A stretch of 64,000 nt of DNA. Origin: Jaminaea rosea. Its lineage: Eukaryota; Basidiomycota; Exobasidiomycetes; Microstromatales. The stretch spans positions 2,747,496 to 2,811,495 of the forward strand of contig NW_020289975.1 in the NCBI RefSeq assembly GCF_003144245.1, given 5' to 3'. Position numbers and translations under genes: made by a program. Under the pieces are notes generated by a model. The model made no database searches, was not told the DNA's origin, and saw only the letters and a program-made list of their open reading frames with translations. Within the stretch, counting starts at the first letter, position 1; each line of letters opens with the position of its first letter. Below are positions 41,352 through 52,529 of the stretch, piece by piece.

Positions 41352-43088
41352 TCACGGCAGTCGCTCCCTCAAGTAATCGACGAGCCCAGCGAGCGATTCT
41401 TGCTGAGCCGTACCATCCTCCATCGCCCGCTCTCTCCTTCTCCTCGCCGCAATCTCCACCGCCTCGATTTCAGCTTTGATGCCTTGCGCGAGCATCTGCG
41501 TGAGTTGCAGCCTGTGCGGGCAATGACGAGGTTGTCAGTGTGCCGCCGCGGAGGTACGGTCGCAGGACTACTGACTTAATCCTGCTTGGCATCTCGTTCG
41601 CAGCGCTGAGCATGTCGTTTGCCTTTTTTCGATCCGCTGGCGAGAGGGGCTGCGTGGGCAGCTCGAGGCTGAGGAGCGCGGGTCAGGCGTGGGTCGTTGT
41701 GTGGCCGCAGCTGCGGGCCGCCTCACCTGCTGACATCGGCCATGGAGATGCCTACGAGCTGAAACGATACCGCACTTGGTAGGGAGCGACGATAGAGCTC
41801 CGAGATGTCCATGCCATACGGGTCAGCATCGACGAGTGTGAAGATGGGAAGGCTGGTCGCGGGTGGATCAGCCTCTCGTGCTCGACGCGTGGTGGGGCTG
41901 CAACGCGTGCTCACCCGGGCTTCTCCTCGCACAACCTCGTCAGAAACTCGCGACTGGCGAGGTCTGGATACCCTCTACCCGTCATGATAATGCCCTTCGA
42001 CGCGGTACTGTCGGCGAAGCGACATTCCAAGAGCGTACGAAAGACTGCCTCTTTTTCCACGACGAGGATCCACTGCGCCTGCGTCTCGACGCCCTCGAGT
42101 ACATCGACATCCGGCACACTCGTCGCTCTCGCAGGCGAGAGGTGCAGCGAAGCTTGCGGCTCGAGTATGTCCGCCGCCGCAGCCTGTGCTGTGGTGAACG
42201 TCAAGTGCAGCGTCCCACACCCAGCCAACAGTCCCTTGGGGGCGGCCACGATGCCTGTAGCTGAGCGTCTCACGCCTAAACGCGCGACTACACTGTCCAC
42301 GATGCGGTCAACGACGGCCTGCTTGCCGAAGAGGGACGGGGAGCGATAGTAGACGTCGCGTTTGGTGACTAGCTGGTTGGTGAGCAGAGCGCAGGACATT
42401 TCTTCGAGGACGCGAAGTAGTTGAGCGAGCCGGCGGGTGCTTGTGCTGGAGCGACTGGGGAAGAGCTGGGTACGCGAGGTGCTGGCGTCGTCGCTGCGGG
42501 CGCTGCGGGTGAGGGAGAAGCGGGCGACGCGTGGGCGGGTGCATGGACGCTGAGAAGGCGTGTCGACGTGTGGAGAGGCGAGTGCTGCGTCGATGCGCAG
42601 CTGCCTGAGGTCGTCGAGGAAAGAGGTCACTGCAGATTGGATTGCTTGCTGTACGGTTGCGCGTCTGGCGTGTGGGTACGATGCGTGAGCTGGCGGCGTC
42701 GTCCCTTTTCCCCCAGGCCTACTCACTGCTGCGCAAGCCTCGCTCGATGTGCGAGTGCGTTTTGACTTGGCAATGGCGCGAGTGCATTCTGACTTGGCAA
42801 TGGCGCGAGTGCATTCTGAATTGGCAATGGTGTTCGCGGCTCACCGGCCTCGGCGCCCAGATCTGCTGCCGAGGGTACGCTGCTCGCATTGCTCTCCTCG
42901 ACGGTCGGGATGGCATCCTCCTCCTCCTCGTCGCTCATCTGAGAAGGCGGGACCTGATGCTGCCCCTGCTCCTCTTCCTCGTCACTGAAGCGCAGATCGT
43001 CATACTGAGCCAACGCACTGCTCGAGGCGTACTGACCCTGGCTAGGCCACGCTGGCCATATCTGCGACTCTGGCAAGTCGATGTCCAT
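41352..43088 (-). CDS. SPO11: Meiotic DNA double-strand break enzyme Spo11
   Basis: Five exons, 43088-42727, 42664-41915, 41852-41727, 41668-41576 and 41511-41352, close in frame to 496 residues. The topoisomerase VI-A core is plain: QLVTKRDVYYRSPSLFGKQ with the catalytic Tyr (about residue 225), WILVVEKEAVFRTLL, KGIIMTGRGYPDLASREFL and the Toprim acidic motif LVDADPYGMDI. The last exon ends GIKAEIEAVEIAARR...LRERLP. Spo11 makes the breaks that start meiotic recombination. Exon 4 uses a less common GTCAGT donor. An alternative first exon ending at 42845 with re-entry at 42725 is equally in frame and would skip the 27-bp repeats. The start at 43088 (MDIDLPESQIW) is chosen over upstream ATGs. 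Confidence 0.92.
42751..42831 (+). repeat. 27-bp minisatellite, three copies, in SPO11
   Basis: Three tandem 27-bp units. On the SPO11 strand each translates to PLP(S/I)QNALA, nine codons, so copy number can change without shifting the frame. It lies between two alternative donors of the first SPO11 intron and may be either exon end or intron. Confidence 0.85.
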
Positions 43089-43252
43089 GCTACGAGGAGG
43101 CGAGAATGACAAGGAAAGGTGGTGGGAGGCGTCAGGCCAGCCTGTATGCCCCCTGCGCGTCAGCCAGGAACGGCGGGCCGCCGCGAAATCGAAGCAAATG
43201 AATGCGGCCACGTCTGGGTATCGATTCGGTATTTACAAGTCCACGCGCCGCC

Positions 43253-44793
43253 TCACGCCGCCATTGCCACCACAGCAAAGCTCAATGCGCTCCCCGCTGC
43301 GAGCCCGATTGTCAACCAAAAGCTCAAGATGGCCCCCGCCGAAGCGCGCTGCGTGTCCTCCATCTCACCGTCCTCTGCAGCGCACACAAATATGCTCGTG
43401 GACAGCAGGCCGTTGCTGAGTCCAAACGCCACGACGCACGCGAAGAAGAACCAGTCCGGCAGGCCGCCGCCACCCTTGCCGAAGTTGCAAGCCAGGAACG
43501 CGGGCACGAAGGCTGTTCGAGCAAGAACGGCGACGGCGATGATCTTGGGGTTGGAAAGGAGCGGGCCAGTGATGGAGGGCAGGGTTCGCCCCGCCACGTC
43601 GCTGAGATTGAAGGCGAGAAGGTGCCAGGCGATGAAGACGAGCGGCGGAGTATCTCCGTGCGAGATAACCCTGGCGGTCAAGGCTGGATAGACGCTCAGA
43701 GTGACGACGTAGATGTAGAAGACGGAGAGCGAGAGGAGGGCGACCTTGCGCTGCACGTCGAGTAAGTCGCGCCGGCTGCTCCCCTGCGCGTGCACCGCAT
43801 GAGCGACCGTAGCCGCTTCGTACCCGCCGTACGTGCGACGAAAGCGCTGCGTGCGAACGAGCCACGCGAACGCAGCGAGGACCAAAGCCATAAAGGCGGT
43901 AGCGAAGGCGAACAAGGCGGTAGCCGCGCCTGAGGGGTCAGCTCGCTGCACCCTGTATGCCGCTGCGAGTTGGACAGCCGCTATGATGGCGCCTACGACT
44001 CCCTGTCCCGAGAGCATGAGCCCCATTGCCTGACCGCCAAAGATGGAGCATAGCGCCACGACGGCGTTCTGCAGGTAGGCGGCACTCCCTGCAATGAAGG
44101 CGACGCCGGCGAGAAGGGCGTAGTATGCCGCCGAGGTCGCCACGCGAGTTGTGATGGAGAAGAGAAGCAAGCCCGCCAGAACCGTGGAGGCAGAGATGAA
44201 GATGCGGCGGGGAGGAGTCGTCTGTGCGCGCAAATAGCAGTCAGTATCGAGGGTCTCACGCGCGGAGCCACCCGGACAGCATACCTTGGTGAGGGACACG
44301 GTCGCATGAGCGCCCAGCGAGATGGACGAGACGTTGTAGACGAGGAGGACCCAGCTCAAGAAGCCCTCCGAGCGCGAATGGTCCGCTGCGAAGAGTGTGC
44401 GGTAGTACTCGGTGGGCGTCACGAGGGTATTGCTGCGAGGGAGTCAGCTTAGGCAATGGTACGCTTGGCCCTCGCACGCTCTCACAATGGCAAAAGGATA
44501 GCTGCGCCCAAGAGCGCAAAGACGGTGAGCAGAGCCCAATTCGGCGTGTCGTCCCGCTGCGGAGGCTCCTCATCGCTCACAACCGCTTCCTCGTCGTCTT
44601 GGTCGTGCTGCTTCAGCGGCTGATACAATCCGCTCCTCCCCGATCCACCGCCAGAAAGAGCCCTTCGCGAGTAGTGATTCGGAATGTGGTACGTGTGATG
44701 GTTCAGCTCTGGCGTCGGAGAAGGCACTCGGGTGCTCTGCTGCGACGACGACGACGGCCCCTCGTCCTCCGGAGATCGCAGCGAGGTAGGCAT
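43253..44793 (-). CDS. FUN26: Equilibrative nucleoside transporter (ENT/SLC29, Fun26-like)
   Basis: Exons 44793-44486, 44432-44285 and 44221-43253 join in frame (phases 2 and 0) to 474 residues. A hydrophilic N-terminus of about 80 residues is followed by the first helix NWALLTVFALLGAAILLPF and NTLVTPTEYY at the junction, the ENT equivalent of the WN.F.TA.. motif. About eleven membrane segments follow, including CSIFGGQAMGLMLSGQGVVG and LLAFNLSDVAGRTLPS, the latter matching the conserved F...D..GR signature of ENTs. The family moves nucleosides down their gradient; the yeast member is vacuolar. The second intron (63 nt) has a TACTGAC branch site. It is tandem with SPO11 (164 bases apart). Confidence 0.9.
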
Positions 44794-44955
44794 GGTGGTG
44801 GACGAGGTGGAGTCGATGAATGAGGAAAGCGGGGAGGGGAGGCCACATTCCTGGGAGCATGTGTGGATCGTGGCGTGAATCATCACTATATGTACCAAAT
44901 GGTTCGACCCCGACGGCTGTCATTGGTAATTTGATCAAAGTAATGACACCTGCTT

Positions 44956-45043
44956 GGTGCTATGGTCCAGTGGTAAGGACTATTGGTTTTGATTACGTAA
45001 TCACACTGTTCCAATCAGCCCCGGTTCGAATCCGGGTAGCACC
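44956..45043 (+). tRNA. tRNA-Gln(UUG) with a 17-nt intron
   Basis: Acceptor stem GGTGCTA pairs with TAGCACC. The D arm TGGTCCAGTGGTAAGGAC follows, then anticodon stem ATTGG/CCAAT with loop TTTTGA.T giving anticodon TTG (44989-44991), and T arm CCCGGTTCGAATCCGGG (45018-45034). A 17-base insertion (44993-45009) sits one base 3' of the anticodon, the normal place of a nuclear tRNA intron. A T-rich stretch shortly after 45043 fits an RNA polymerase III stop. Confidence 0.93.
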
Positions 45044-46730
45044 TCTTGTTTTTGCAACCTGGTGATCTGCTACTATTGTTTGCGCGTCGCCGTCCCAAGA
45101 AGATCACACGGGCGACTCAGCCAGCTCATCGTGCTGCGGGCAGAGTCGAGGCTCGCCAACTGAACGCGTGGTAGGCCGAGTAGGTGGCAGGGTCAAAGGT
45201 CCCTGGTCAAGCGGTATTGCGTGAGAAGGCAAGAAGGTGTCGTGGAGAAACGAAGCGGGAGGTGATGATAGTGCTACAGCGATTGCCTGCTGATGCATCA
45301 TCAGACGGGGTCCGCGTCGATTCAAGCCGCATCGTCGTCGCTCTCGACCTAATCTCGTCGTTTGCGCTTTCTCCACTCCTGCCTACCTCGTTGAAGGTGA
45401 TCTCATCTCCGCTCAGCAGCAGCAGCAGCACCAGCCGAATTTGATGCCGATGTGATCAGCGTTTGCGGGGAGAAGCCCTCCGCAATCTCGTCGCCAGCAG
45501 TCTAGCTACCTCTGAGGCCCAGAAGCTTAGTGAAGCTTGATGTGACTGGCCGGGCGTACTGCGTGCGATTTGCGCGCAGCATCCGCACTGCCCGACGATG
45601 CCACTCATAGGACTGTCAGCAGACGATACACACCCGCACGGTACATACTCAGTCAGGACTCCCTCGACAAGACCGGTGCAAGGCGATCCCTTGCTCGCTC
45701 ATTGCCATCGCGCCCTCGTGAGCCCAACAGCACTCCCATCGACGCAATATGGCCTTACCTTACTCGGATCTACCTCCTTCTCCGATGCTCACTTCGATAC
45801 TCGATGATCTCAGACCATTCGTTCGACTCGCTCGTCGGCTCAACGATGTTCGGGGACTCGTATTGCCGAGGCCTGCCTGGCGAACATTCTTCAACGAGCA
45901 GCTCAATCACATCGCTGACCCACCCTCCCCTCCGGCCCCCCGATGTGCCCGTAGAATCACAGGTCGATGCTCATCCACCACGGCTGGCAGCATACAACCA
46001 CGCGGCCGACTTGCTGCTGCGGCCCTCCTAATCAACGCAAAAAGCCCCTTCGCTGCGCAGCGCTTCAAGTCGGTCCCAATGCCCAGCTCAAACTCTGAGC
46101 GCAGTGGCTTAGCAAGGGGGGCAGTGTCACCACTTCGATGCTGTGGTGCAGTCAGAGGCGGCAATGCAATCACTACATCGTCTTCAGCTACACAAGTGCT
46201 CTACACTAGCAAACATGCGGTCTCCTTCTCAACTGCAGTCACCTAGAAAGTCTCCTTGCCACGGCGAGAAGGCGTGCTCACCACTGCCCTTGGAGCTGCG
46301 ATGAGCCATCACTGACAATGAGCAGAGGGAAGGGAAAACTCGACGCGGTGGCGCTGGTGATTAGCGTCGCGGGCATGCGGGCAATGCGTCAAATACGCAC
46401 GATTTGATATTGCTACGGCGTGTGCACGCGAGCGAGGTTGAGGATGACCTGCGCAGAGGTGGAGAGCCCGAGTCTTTGCGTTGAAGTGCAGGGACAACAC
46501 AGGCACAGCTCCGATGCACTCAAGCATGGCCTCAGGGATGTTGCGGCGACTGCGCTGAAGAGGGAGCGGGAGACGGTCGTTCCGCCTGGGAAAGTGATCC
46601 ATGGTACGCGGTGGCTCAGAACAGGGCGGCGTAAGTTGGCCGGAGAGCCCCGGAGAGGTGCGAGGTCGTGCTGTCGCGGCACCATGCTGGGAAAGTGTCT
46701 GCGCTGCGAGTACGCCGCCCATGAATGGTC
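45044..46730. other. Gene-poor stretch between tRNA-Gln and hypothetical gene
   Basis: No recognisable gene. A plus frame 45749-46246 (165 residues, start MALPYSDLPPSPMLTS) and an overlapping frame ending VESQVDAHPPRLAAYNHAA have some protein-like composition but no domain, and a minus frame 45104-45376 has none either. They could be parts of a small spliced gene that I cannot resolve. Confidence 0.35.
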
Positions 46731-46731
46731 A

Positions 46732-47318
46732 TCATAGATGCAGCGTCAATGGACTCGTAGAGGGGAAGATGGGCAATGAGACTGAGATGCTTGCGAAGTC
46801 ATCGGACAAGCACAATTCGAAGCAATTGATAATGATGATAATGATGATGGTAATGGAGTAGAAGAGGCGCTTGGCGCGAAGAAAAAGCAAACAGAGTACG
46901 GCAGCGAGTCTACCTCCCTCTCGTCGGGCGTCATCTCCCCACGAGGTACCCGCTTGGCAGCTGTGTTTTCTCGCCACTGCTGCTTGAGCCTCTCCTCCTT
47001 CTCCGCTGCCGTCATGCCGAGGAGCCTCTTGCCAGGCATCTTGGCGCGATTGATGTCGGAGGGAGGCTGTCTCGACCCACTCACGAGCGGGAGAGTACTC
47101 GTCGGGGACGAGGGCAGGGCCGAAGACTCGCCAGTCGTTCGCGATTGGCTGGGCGAGTTGGCTTCCCTCCTGATTCTCCTTCTTGACGGTGCTGCTGTGG
47201 GTAGGCCGGGCAGAGGCCAGGTCGTCGACACTTTCTTGCTTGACGCTCTCATCTTCATCGTGAAGGTCTGTGATGGAAAGATGGAGGCGAGTAGATCGTC
47301 CATTGCCTTTTGTTGCAT
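46732..47318 (-). CDS. Hypothetical small basic protein
   Basis: The minus frame starts MQQKAMDDLLASIFPSQTFT (second ATG five codons in) and runs about 140 residues of Ser/Arg/Pro-rich sequence with a helical charged segment MPGKRLLGMTAAEKEERLKQ to TPDERE. There a plausible donor (GTAGAC) and acceptor (ATCTCAG near 46785) would give a short last exon SHCPSSPLRVH. I do not recognise a family. The charged helix and regular splice sites suggest a real gene, but the 3' end is uncertain. Confidence 0.4.
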
Positions 47319-47611
47319 CTCAACGCCTTAGTGATTGGACTCGGAGAGCCGTGTCCAGGCAGCACGGGCGAGCAGCGGCGTGGCCAGCTTGCCCTTTCTT
47401 GACTTGCGACTGATGATTATCTGCAGGATATCCCTCGCCGTCCAGGCCTCGCAGGTTGGTCCGTTGCCGTCGTTGAGAGGGAGCGAGTGGTGACATTGAG
47501 GCGAGTTTGAGGGAGAAGGTACGCTGGCACGAGGAAGGAAGGTGTAGGCGAGTGGTCGGGGCTTGTCCCGTTGTCGAGACCTACACGTACTACTGGGTAC
47601 TCCCTCGAATA

Positions 47612-48900
47612 CTACGCTGGGCGCACCCTGCTCCCACTAGCAGCCGCGAGCGCTTTCTTCTCTGCGCTCCTTTTGACGAAACTCCTGTCATCAATCTCCC
47701 TTTTCTTGGCCCTTTTTTCCTCCTCCGTCATACCTCCTCGCCTCTCGTACGCCCTCGTTGGCCCACCAGCCATCCTCCTGGCCCTCGCCAGGCGCCTCTG
47801 CACATTGGCGCGTTGAGCCTTCGCCTCTTTCGTCCAGCCAGACAAATCGGCGTTCACACGGTTGCGCAGAGGCACAGCGCTCGGCGGGGCAATCTCCGAA
47901 TCCTCCTCCTCATCATCATCCTCATCTTCATCCTCCCAGTCAGCCTCCTCCCCAACGGCGCCGCCATTCCTCTCCTGTTGCTGCTGCTGCTTCTGCTGCT
48001 TCTGCTGCTGCTGCTGCTCCTCCTCCATCTCGGCCTCAGCCAGGAGGGCCCTCTTCTTCCCCCAAGGCATCTGCGCCCAGCGCAGCTTCTTGATCCTCGT
48101 GTTGACTTCGGGATCTTCGTGCTCAACATCCGTCCAAGGCCTCTTGTTGATCGCCAAGAAGCCCATGGAGTCGTGCGGCGAGATTCGATCGCCCCGGCCG
48201 CGGCTGTTGAGATGTGCAGGCGCAAGAGCGGGGCGACCAGTGGCGGCCGACGACGAAGAGGAGGAGGAGCTGGAAGGGCCAGCAGCACGGGAAACTGACG
48301 ATGGACGAGGAGCGGCGGCCGACGACGAAGAGGGGGAGGAGGAGGAGGAGGAGGAGGAGGGCGAGGAGGAGGGCGAGGAGGAGGGCGAGGAGGAGGAGGA
48401 GGAGGAGGAGGAGGAGGGCGAGGAGGAGGCCACAGAGGGACCTACGATGGGCAGGAACGAGGACGAGCCAGCGGCGAGGGTGGACGGGCCCGAAACGGCC
48501 AGCGATGAGGAAGAGGAGCGGGAGGCGGCGGCAGTCTTCCAGTCCGACGGTCCTGCAGCGGCCAGGATCGGCGGGGAGGAGGGCGAATCGTCGATCAGGT
48601 GCGCCAGAGTGATCCTGATCTCCGTGGTGAACTGCGTGGTCTTGACAACGGGCTCGCCGAGGAATTGTCGCTGGACGAAGGATGGCCGCGAGGCTGGACG
48701 ACGCTGCAGGTCGAGGTGAGTCAGCGAGGATGGTTTGTACTCGCGATCGCATCGCGCATGCTCACCTTGCCAATCGTGTGCTCTGTTGGGCGGGCGTGAG
48801 GCGCTTGTTCTCGAACAGATTGTACCTCTTCGTCTCCGGGGCCATTGCGGGACCAAGGTGATCTACCTCGCGACGGGCTTTGCCGATCGTTTTGATTCCC
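47612..48900 (-). CDS. Unknown two-module family, C-module copy F (longest C-terminus)
   Basis: The last and longest copy of the family's C-module. A short upstream exon (near 48790-48860, AMAPETKRYNLFENK, then RPTEHTIGK in a shifted frame) precedes a donor. The main exon starts near 48717 with RRPASRPSFVQRQFLGEPVV and KTTQF, then ITLAHLIDDSPSSPPILAAA, a very long poly-Ser stretch, the shared FLAINKRPWTDVEHEDPE..KKLRW block and a unique charged tail (poly-Gln, acidic, then MTEEEKRAKKREIDDRSFVK) to 47612. The RPWTD/KKLRW block recurs in copies D and E. It is unclear whether it is expressed as a gene of its own or is the 3' remnant of a larger one. No known domain. Confidence 0.45.
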
Positions 48901-49640
48901 AGAGCCTCTTCTTCCTTGAGAGCTTCTCCGGGTCCTCATCTTCCCCATTCTCATCGCACCATGGCCTCTTCCTGAGCATCTTGAAGGCCAAGGGGTTCGA
49001 CGGCGACCACTCGTCCGAGGGACCGCTCGAGCTAGGTCCGGCGCGTGGTGCAGGGGCGGCAGCGCGGAGGGTCGAAGATCCCGCTGCGGTCGAGGAGGAG
49101 GACGATGAGGAGGCGGAGGCGGAAAGACCGGCGACGAGCGAGAATGACGACGACGAGGGGCCAGGCTTGGCAGAGGAGACGGCGCTGGACGAGCGTGAGG
49201 CGCCGAATGTAGACGAGGCGGCGGAGCGGGCGGCAGGCAGGGTCGAAGGTCCCGCGACGGCCAGGATCGGCGACGGGGAGGGCAAATCGTCGGGCAGGGC
49301 GTGCGCCATGGTGATCCTCATGGTCTTGCAGAACTCCTTGCTGCTGACGACGGGCTCGCCGATGACCCTCCTCTGGACGAAGGACGACCTCGAGGCCGGG
49401 CGACGCTGCGACGACACGGGTGAGTGGTCAGCGAAGAGCGTCTCGAGGCGTAGAGCCGCGTCTCGCTCACCTTCCCAACCGTAAATTCCGTTGGGTGGTA
49501 CTGGAGGTCCTTTGTGGCAAAGACCTGGTATCTGTGCGTCTCCAGCGCCATCGCGAAGCCAAGCGAGTACGTCCCACGACGAGCTTCGCCGATGACCATT
49601 TGGTGCATCAGCTCGCCCTCTCGCTTCACCCCAGACATCC
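48863..49640 (-). pseudogene. Unknown two-module family, C-module copy E (partial)
   Basis: A two-exon fragment: GELMHQMVIGEARRGTYSLG, then LETHRYQVFATKDLQYHPTE and FTVGK, a donor, and from about 49405 RRPASRSSFVQRRVIGEPVV, MRITMAHALPDDLPSPSPIL, AVAGPSTLPAARSAASS and a Ser-rich stretch, ending shortly after a degraded RPWCDENGEDEDPEKLSRKK block. It aligns to copies C, D and F exon for exon but lacks the start of the module. Called a pseudogene because the beginning and tail are missing; an exon of a larger transcript cannot be excluded. Confidence 0.5.
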
Positions 49641-49642
49641 TC

Positions 49643-50640
49643 CTATGGACCCATCGAATCAGCTTGCCCTCGCTGCTGCTGCTGCTGCCGCTGCCTCTCC
49701 CTCTCCTCTGTTTCGGCCTCACGGAGCAGGGCCACCCTTTCTCCATCGGGCGACTGGATCCACCGCAGCTTCTTCGCCCGCAAGTCCATATCCGAGTCCG
49801 GGTAGTCCATGTCCGTCCATGGCCTCTTCTTGATCGCCAAGAAGCTCATGGGGTCGTCCAGCGAGAGGCGTTTGCGCGCTGCCAGGAGCTTGGACGAGGA
49901 AGCAGCGGGGGCGACAGGCTGCAGCGTTGAGGGTCCGGCGATGGCTGAGGATGATGACGACGAGGTAGAGGGCGATGGGCGGGGAGCGGCGGCGAGGGCA
50001 ATTCTTGAGCGTAGCGCGATGGCTGATGATGAGGACGAGGCGGACGGGCCAGCGGCGGCCAGGACGGAGGAGGAGGAGGCGGCGGCGGTGACAGGAGATG
50101 AGGAGGAGGTCGAGGGACCAGCGGCGGCGACGGCGGAGACGGGGGCGGACGGGGGCGCCACCTCCAGGATCGGCGAGGACGGGGGCGAATCCGAGAGAGG
50201 GTGCGACAACATAATCCTCATGGTCTTGAGCAATTGTGTTGTGGAGAGGATGGGCTCTCCAAGCACTGTCCTCGAAACGAAGGACGAACCCACGGCAGGG
50301 CGGCGCTGTGCGGGCGATGAAGAGCGGTGAGTGAGGACAGCATCAAGTCGCAGCGTCGAGTCTGACTTACCTTACCAAGCGTATGCTCAGACAGGTCGTA
50401 CGTCTGACCCTCGGTCGCCATGAACTGGTGCCTGTGGGTCTCCGGGGCCATGGCGTAGCCAAGATGGTGCACTTGGCGGCGGGACTCGCCGATGACCATC
50501 TGGTGCATCAGCTCGCCTTTGCGCCTCGCCGGGTCGCTTGCCATCTCCAAGTACTCTTGCACCGTGCGAGCCTCAAACATGGCGCCCCGCCTTGGCATCG
50601 CCGAAGATGTAAAGGATCATGGCCGTGGGCCGAGCGTGCG
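49643..50640 (-). pseudogene. Unknown two-module family, C-module copy D
   Basis: Starts with ILYIFGDAK near 50620, continues in another frame as MFEARTVQEYLEMASDPARR, GELMHQMVIGESRRQVHHLG, then the shared intron and from about 50300 GSSFVSRTVLGEPILSTTQL, MRIMLSHPLSDSPPSSPILE, a Ser/Ala-rich stretch, MSFLAIKKRPWTDMDYPDSD and a Gln/Arg-rich tail. Exon structure equals copies C, E and F. One frame break near the start of the module suggests it is not intact, although the 650-bp second exon is fully open. Confidence 0.5.
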
Positions 50641-51835
50641 AGAAGATGGCGGCAGCCAGAAACGAGGAGGCGACGGCGACGGCGGCAGGCGATGATGATG
50701 AGGAGGAGGAGGAGGAGGAGGAGGGCCAGCGGCGGGCGAGAATGACGACAACGAGAGAGCGGCTGCAGGCTTGGGAAGGGCGGCAGGCAGGGTGGATGGT
50801 CCCGCAACAGCCAAGATCGGTGACGGGGGGGGCGTGTCGGCGATCGGATGCGACCATAGGATCCTCATCGTCTTCTTGAATTCCCTGGTCGTCTTGATGG
50901 GCTCGCCGATGACCCTCCTCTGGACGATAGATGAGGTCGAAGCGGAGCGACGCTGCGTGGGTAGAAGTGAGTCAGCCAGGACGCTCTCGAACCGTAGAGC
51001 CGTGTCTTGCTCACCTTGCCGACGCTGTCTTGCGTTGGGCGGTATTGGAGGTTGGGCTCCGTGAAGAACTGGTACCTCTTGATCTCCGGAGCCATCGCAA
51101 CCGCGTTGTGAAGCGTCCCTCGGCGGGACTCGCCAATCACCATTTGGTGCATCAGCTCGCCATGGCGCTTGGCCGGGTCGCTCGCCATCTCGAGGTAGTC
51201 TTGCACCGTGCGAGCTTCGAACTTGGCGCCTCCCTTCGCATCGCCGAAGACGTAGAGAATCATGGCCGTGGGTCGAGCGTTTGAGAAGAGATAGACTGCG
51301 CGGGCGAAGGGTTGCTAGAGGTCAGCTGCCGGACTCTCAAGACACAGGCGCAAGGATGGCTGCTACTCACGGAAGCTCCTCATGTCGTCACAAAAACCAT
51401 CACGCCCCACCAACACGAAGCCGTCGGCGTCGGTAATCTCCTTGACCGAGGGCTCCCACACGACGTGCGACACCTTGCCCGTCCTCGAGTCTTGCTGCAA
51501 CCCCGCCGTCGCCTTGCCCGCGCGCTAGTGGTGCTTCCAGATGAGCGAAGCGACGTCCTTCAGCCGACCACCATCGCTACCGTTCTCCGCAAATACGTGC
51601 CATAGCTCTTCAAGCGCGTTGAGGATCTCTCGGCTCCAGTCGTATTTTTTGGAACCGAGCTGCTCCAGCGACCGCTTGCCAAGAGCGTAGGCTCGGTGTT
51701 CTTGGTCTGCGTTTTGCCGAGGGCGGGGATCTTGAAGCCCATTGTGCTGGCCATACCGTAAGCGGTACGGACCTGCTTGAAGGAGCCTCGGAATCGCTTG
51801 GCCTCAACGGCGTCGAGCTGACGACCCAACAGCAG
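50617..51835 (-). pseudogene. Unknown two-module family, copy C: only copy with both modules joined
   Basis: N-module part (51829 to about 51375): LDAVEAKRFRGSFKQVRTAY, then after a frame change KKYDWSREILNALEELWHVF, SDGGRLKDVASLIWKHH, GKATAGLQQDSRTGKVSHVV, WEPSVKEITDADGFVLVGRD, GFCDDMRSF, followed by a donor (GTGAGTAGC). The C-module resumes near 51295: LYLFSNARPTAMILYVFGDA, FEARTVQDYLEMASDPAKRH, GELMHQMVIGESRRGTLHNA, RYQFFTEPNLQYRPTQDSVG, then a further intron (51014-50953) and SIVQRRVIGEPIKTTREFKK, MRILWSHPIADTPPPSPILA. It shows how the two modules connect. It lacks its first exon start and has an in-frame stop and frame changes, so it is not intact. The family is unknown to me. Confidence 0.5.
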
Positions 51836-51879
51836 AGCGCAGCACGTGTAGGTAAAAAGAAGCCAGACCAGATCGCCTT

Positions 51880-52430
51880 GCCGTGGGACTCGCCTTACTC
51901 ATGATCGTGCGTCCTCCGATGAAGGAAGCAACGTCCTTGAGGCGACCACCGTCCGCCTGGTTCTCCGAGAAGACGTGCCACAAGTCCTCAACGCCATCGA
52001 AGACCTCCTTGCTCCAATCGTATTTCAGCGGTCGCCTTCCACTCCAGCGGCCAGCGCAAAAGAGCATGGGCTCCGCGTTAGCAGAGCGGGTGACTTTGCG
52101 GACAGGGATCTTGAACCTGCCCCGGCCCGCAAGCGCGTAGGCCTCCCTAGTCTGCTTGAAGGAGCTCGTGAAGATGGCGACCTCCCGCTTGTCGAGCTTG
52201 TGGTGGAGGGCCCTCTCGTGGTCTTCGAGGCATCTGCGCAGAGCTTCATCTCCGCTCGGATGGGCTCCATTCCATCCATCAGCTGCTTGACTGCATCCGG
52301 CTCGCAGCGCCTGGCTGCGGCCCAAAGAGCGTCGCTAGGAGCAAGGGCGCCGAGGATGGGAGGAGGGGGCGAGCTGAAGGCGAGCTCGGCCGCGGCGTTG
52401 CGTAGGGGGTCCACTGATGGCACTGTGTGA
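51880..52430 (-). pseudogene. Unknown two-module family, N-module copy B
   Basis: Begins VPSVDPLRNAAAELAFSSPP (GTG where copy A has ATG), DALWAAARRCEPDAVKQLMD, then in a second frame DHERALHHKLDKREVAIFTS, SFKQTREAYALAGRGRFKIP, AEPMLFCAGRWSGRRPLKYD, VFDGVEDLWHVFSENQADGG, stopping at DVASFI where copy A continues WKQHFRCGKAT. The frame change and lost end mark it as a broken N-module copy. Confidence 0.5.
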
Positions 52431-52529
52431 GCAGCGAGGTGTTGTTGGTAGAGCGAAGATCGAAGGAGGCGACAGGCCAAGAGGCGAGGAGCGGAGCGGC
52501 GAGGAGCGGCGAGTCGAGGAGGTGTGATT

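Noticed and set aside
47862-48719. Long plus-strand frame rich in Glu/Gly opposite copy F
   Set aside because: It is the antisense of the poly-Ser exon; its composition comes only from the GAG/GGA microsatellite and shows no domain.
51000-51400. Velvet-domain-like string (EQP.ARAV....RP) in copy C of the array
   Set aside because: The EQP.ARAV part lies between a good donor (GTGAGTAGC) and acceptor (CGCAG), so it is intronic and the resemblance disappears after splicing.
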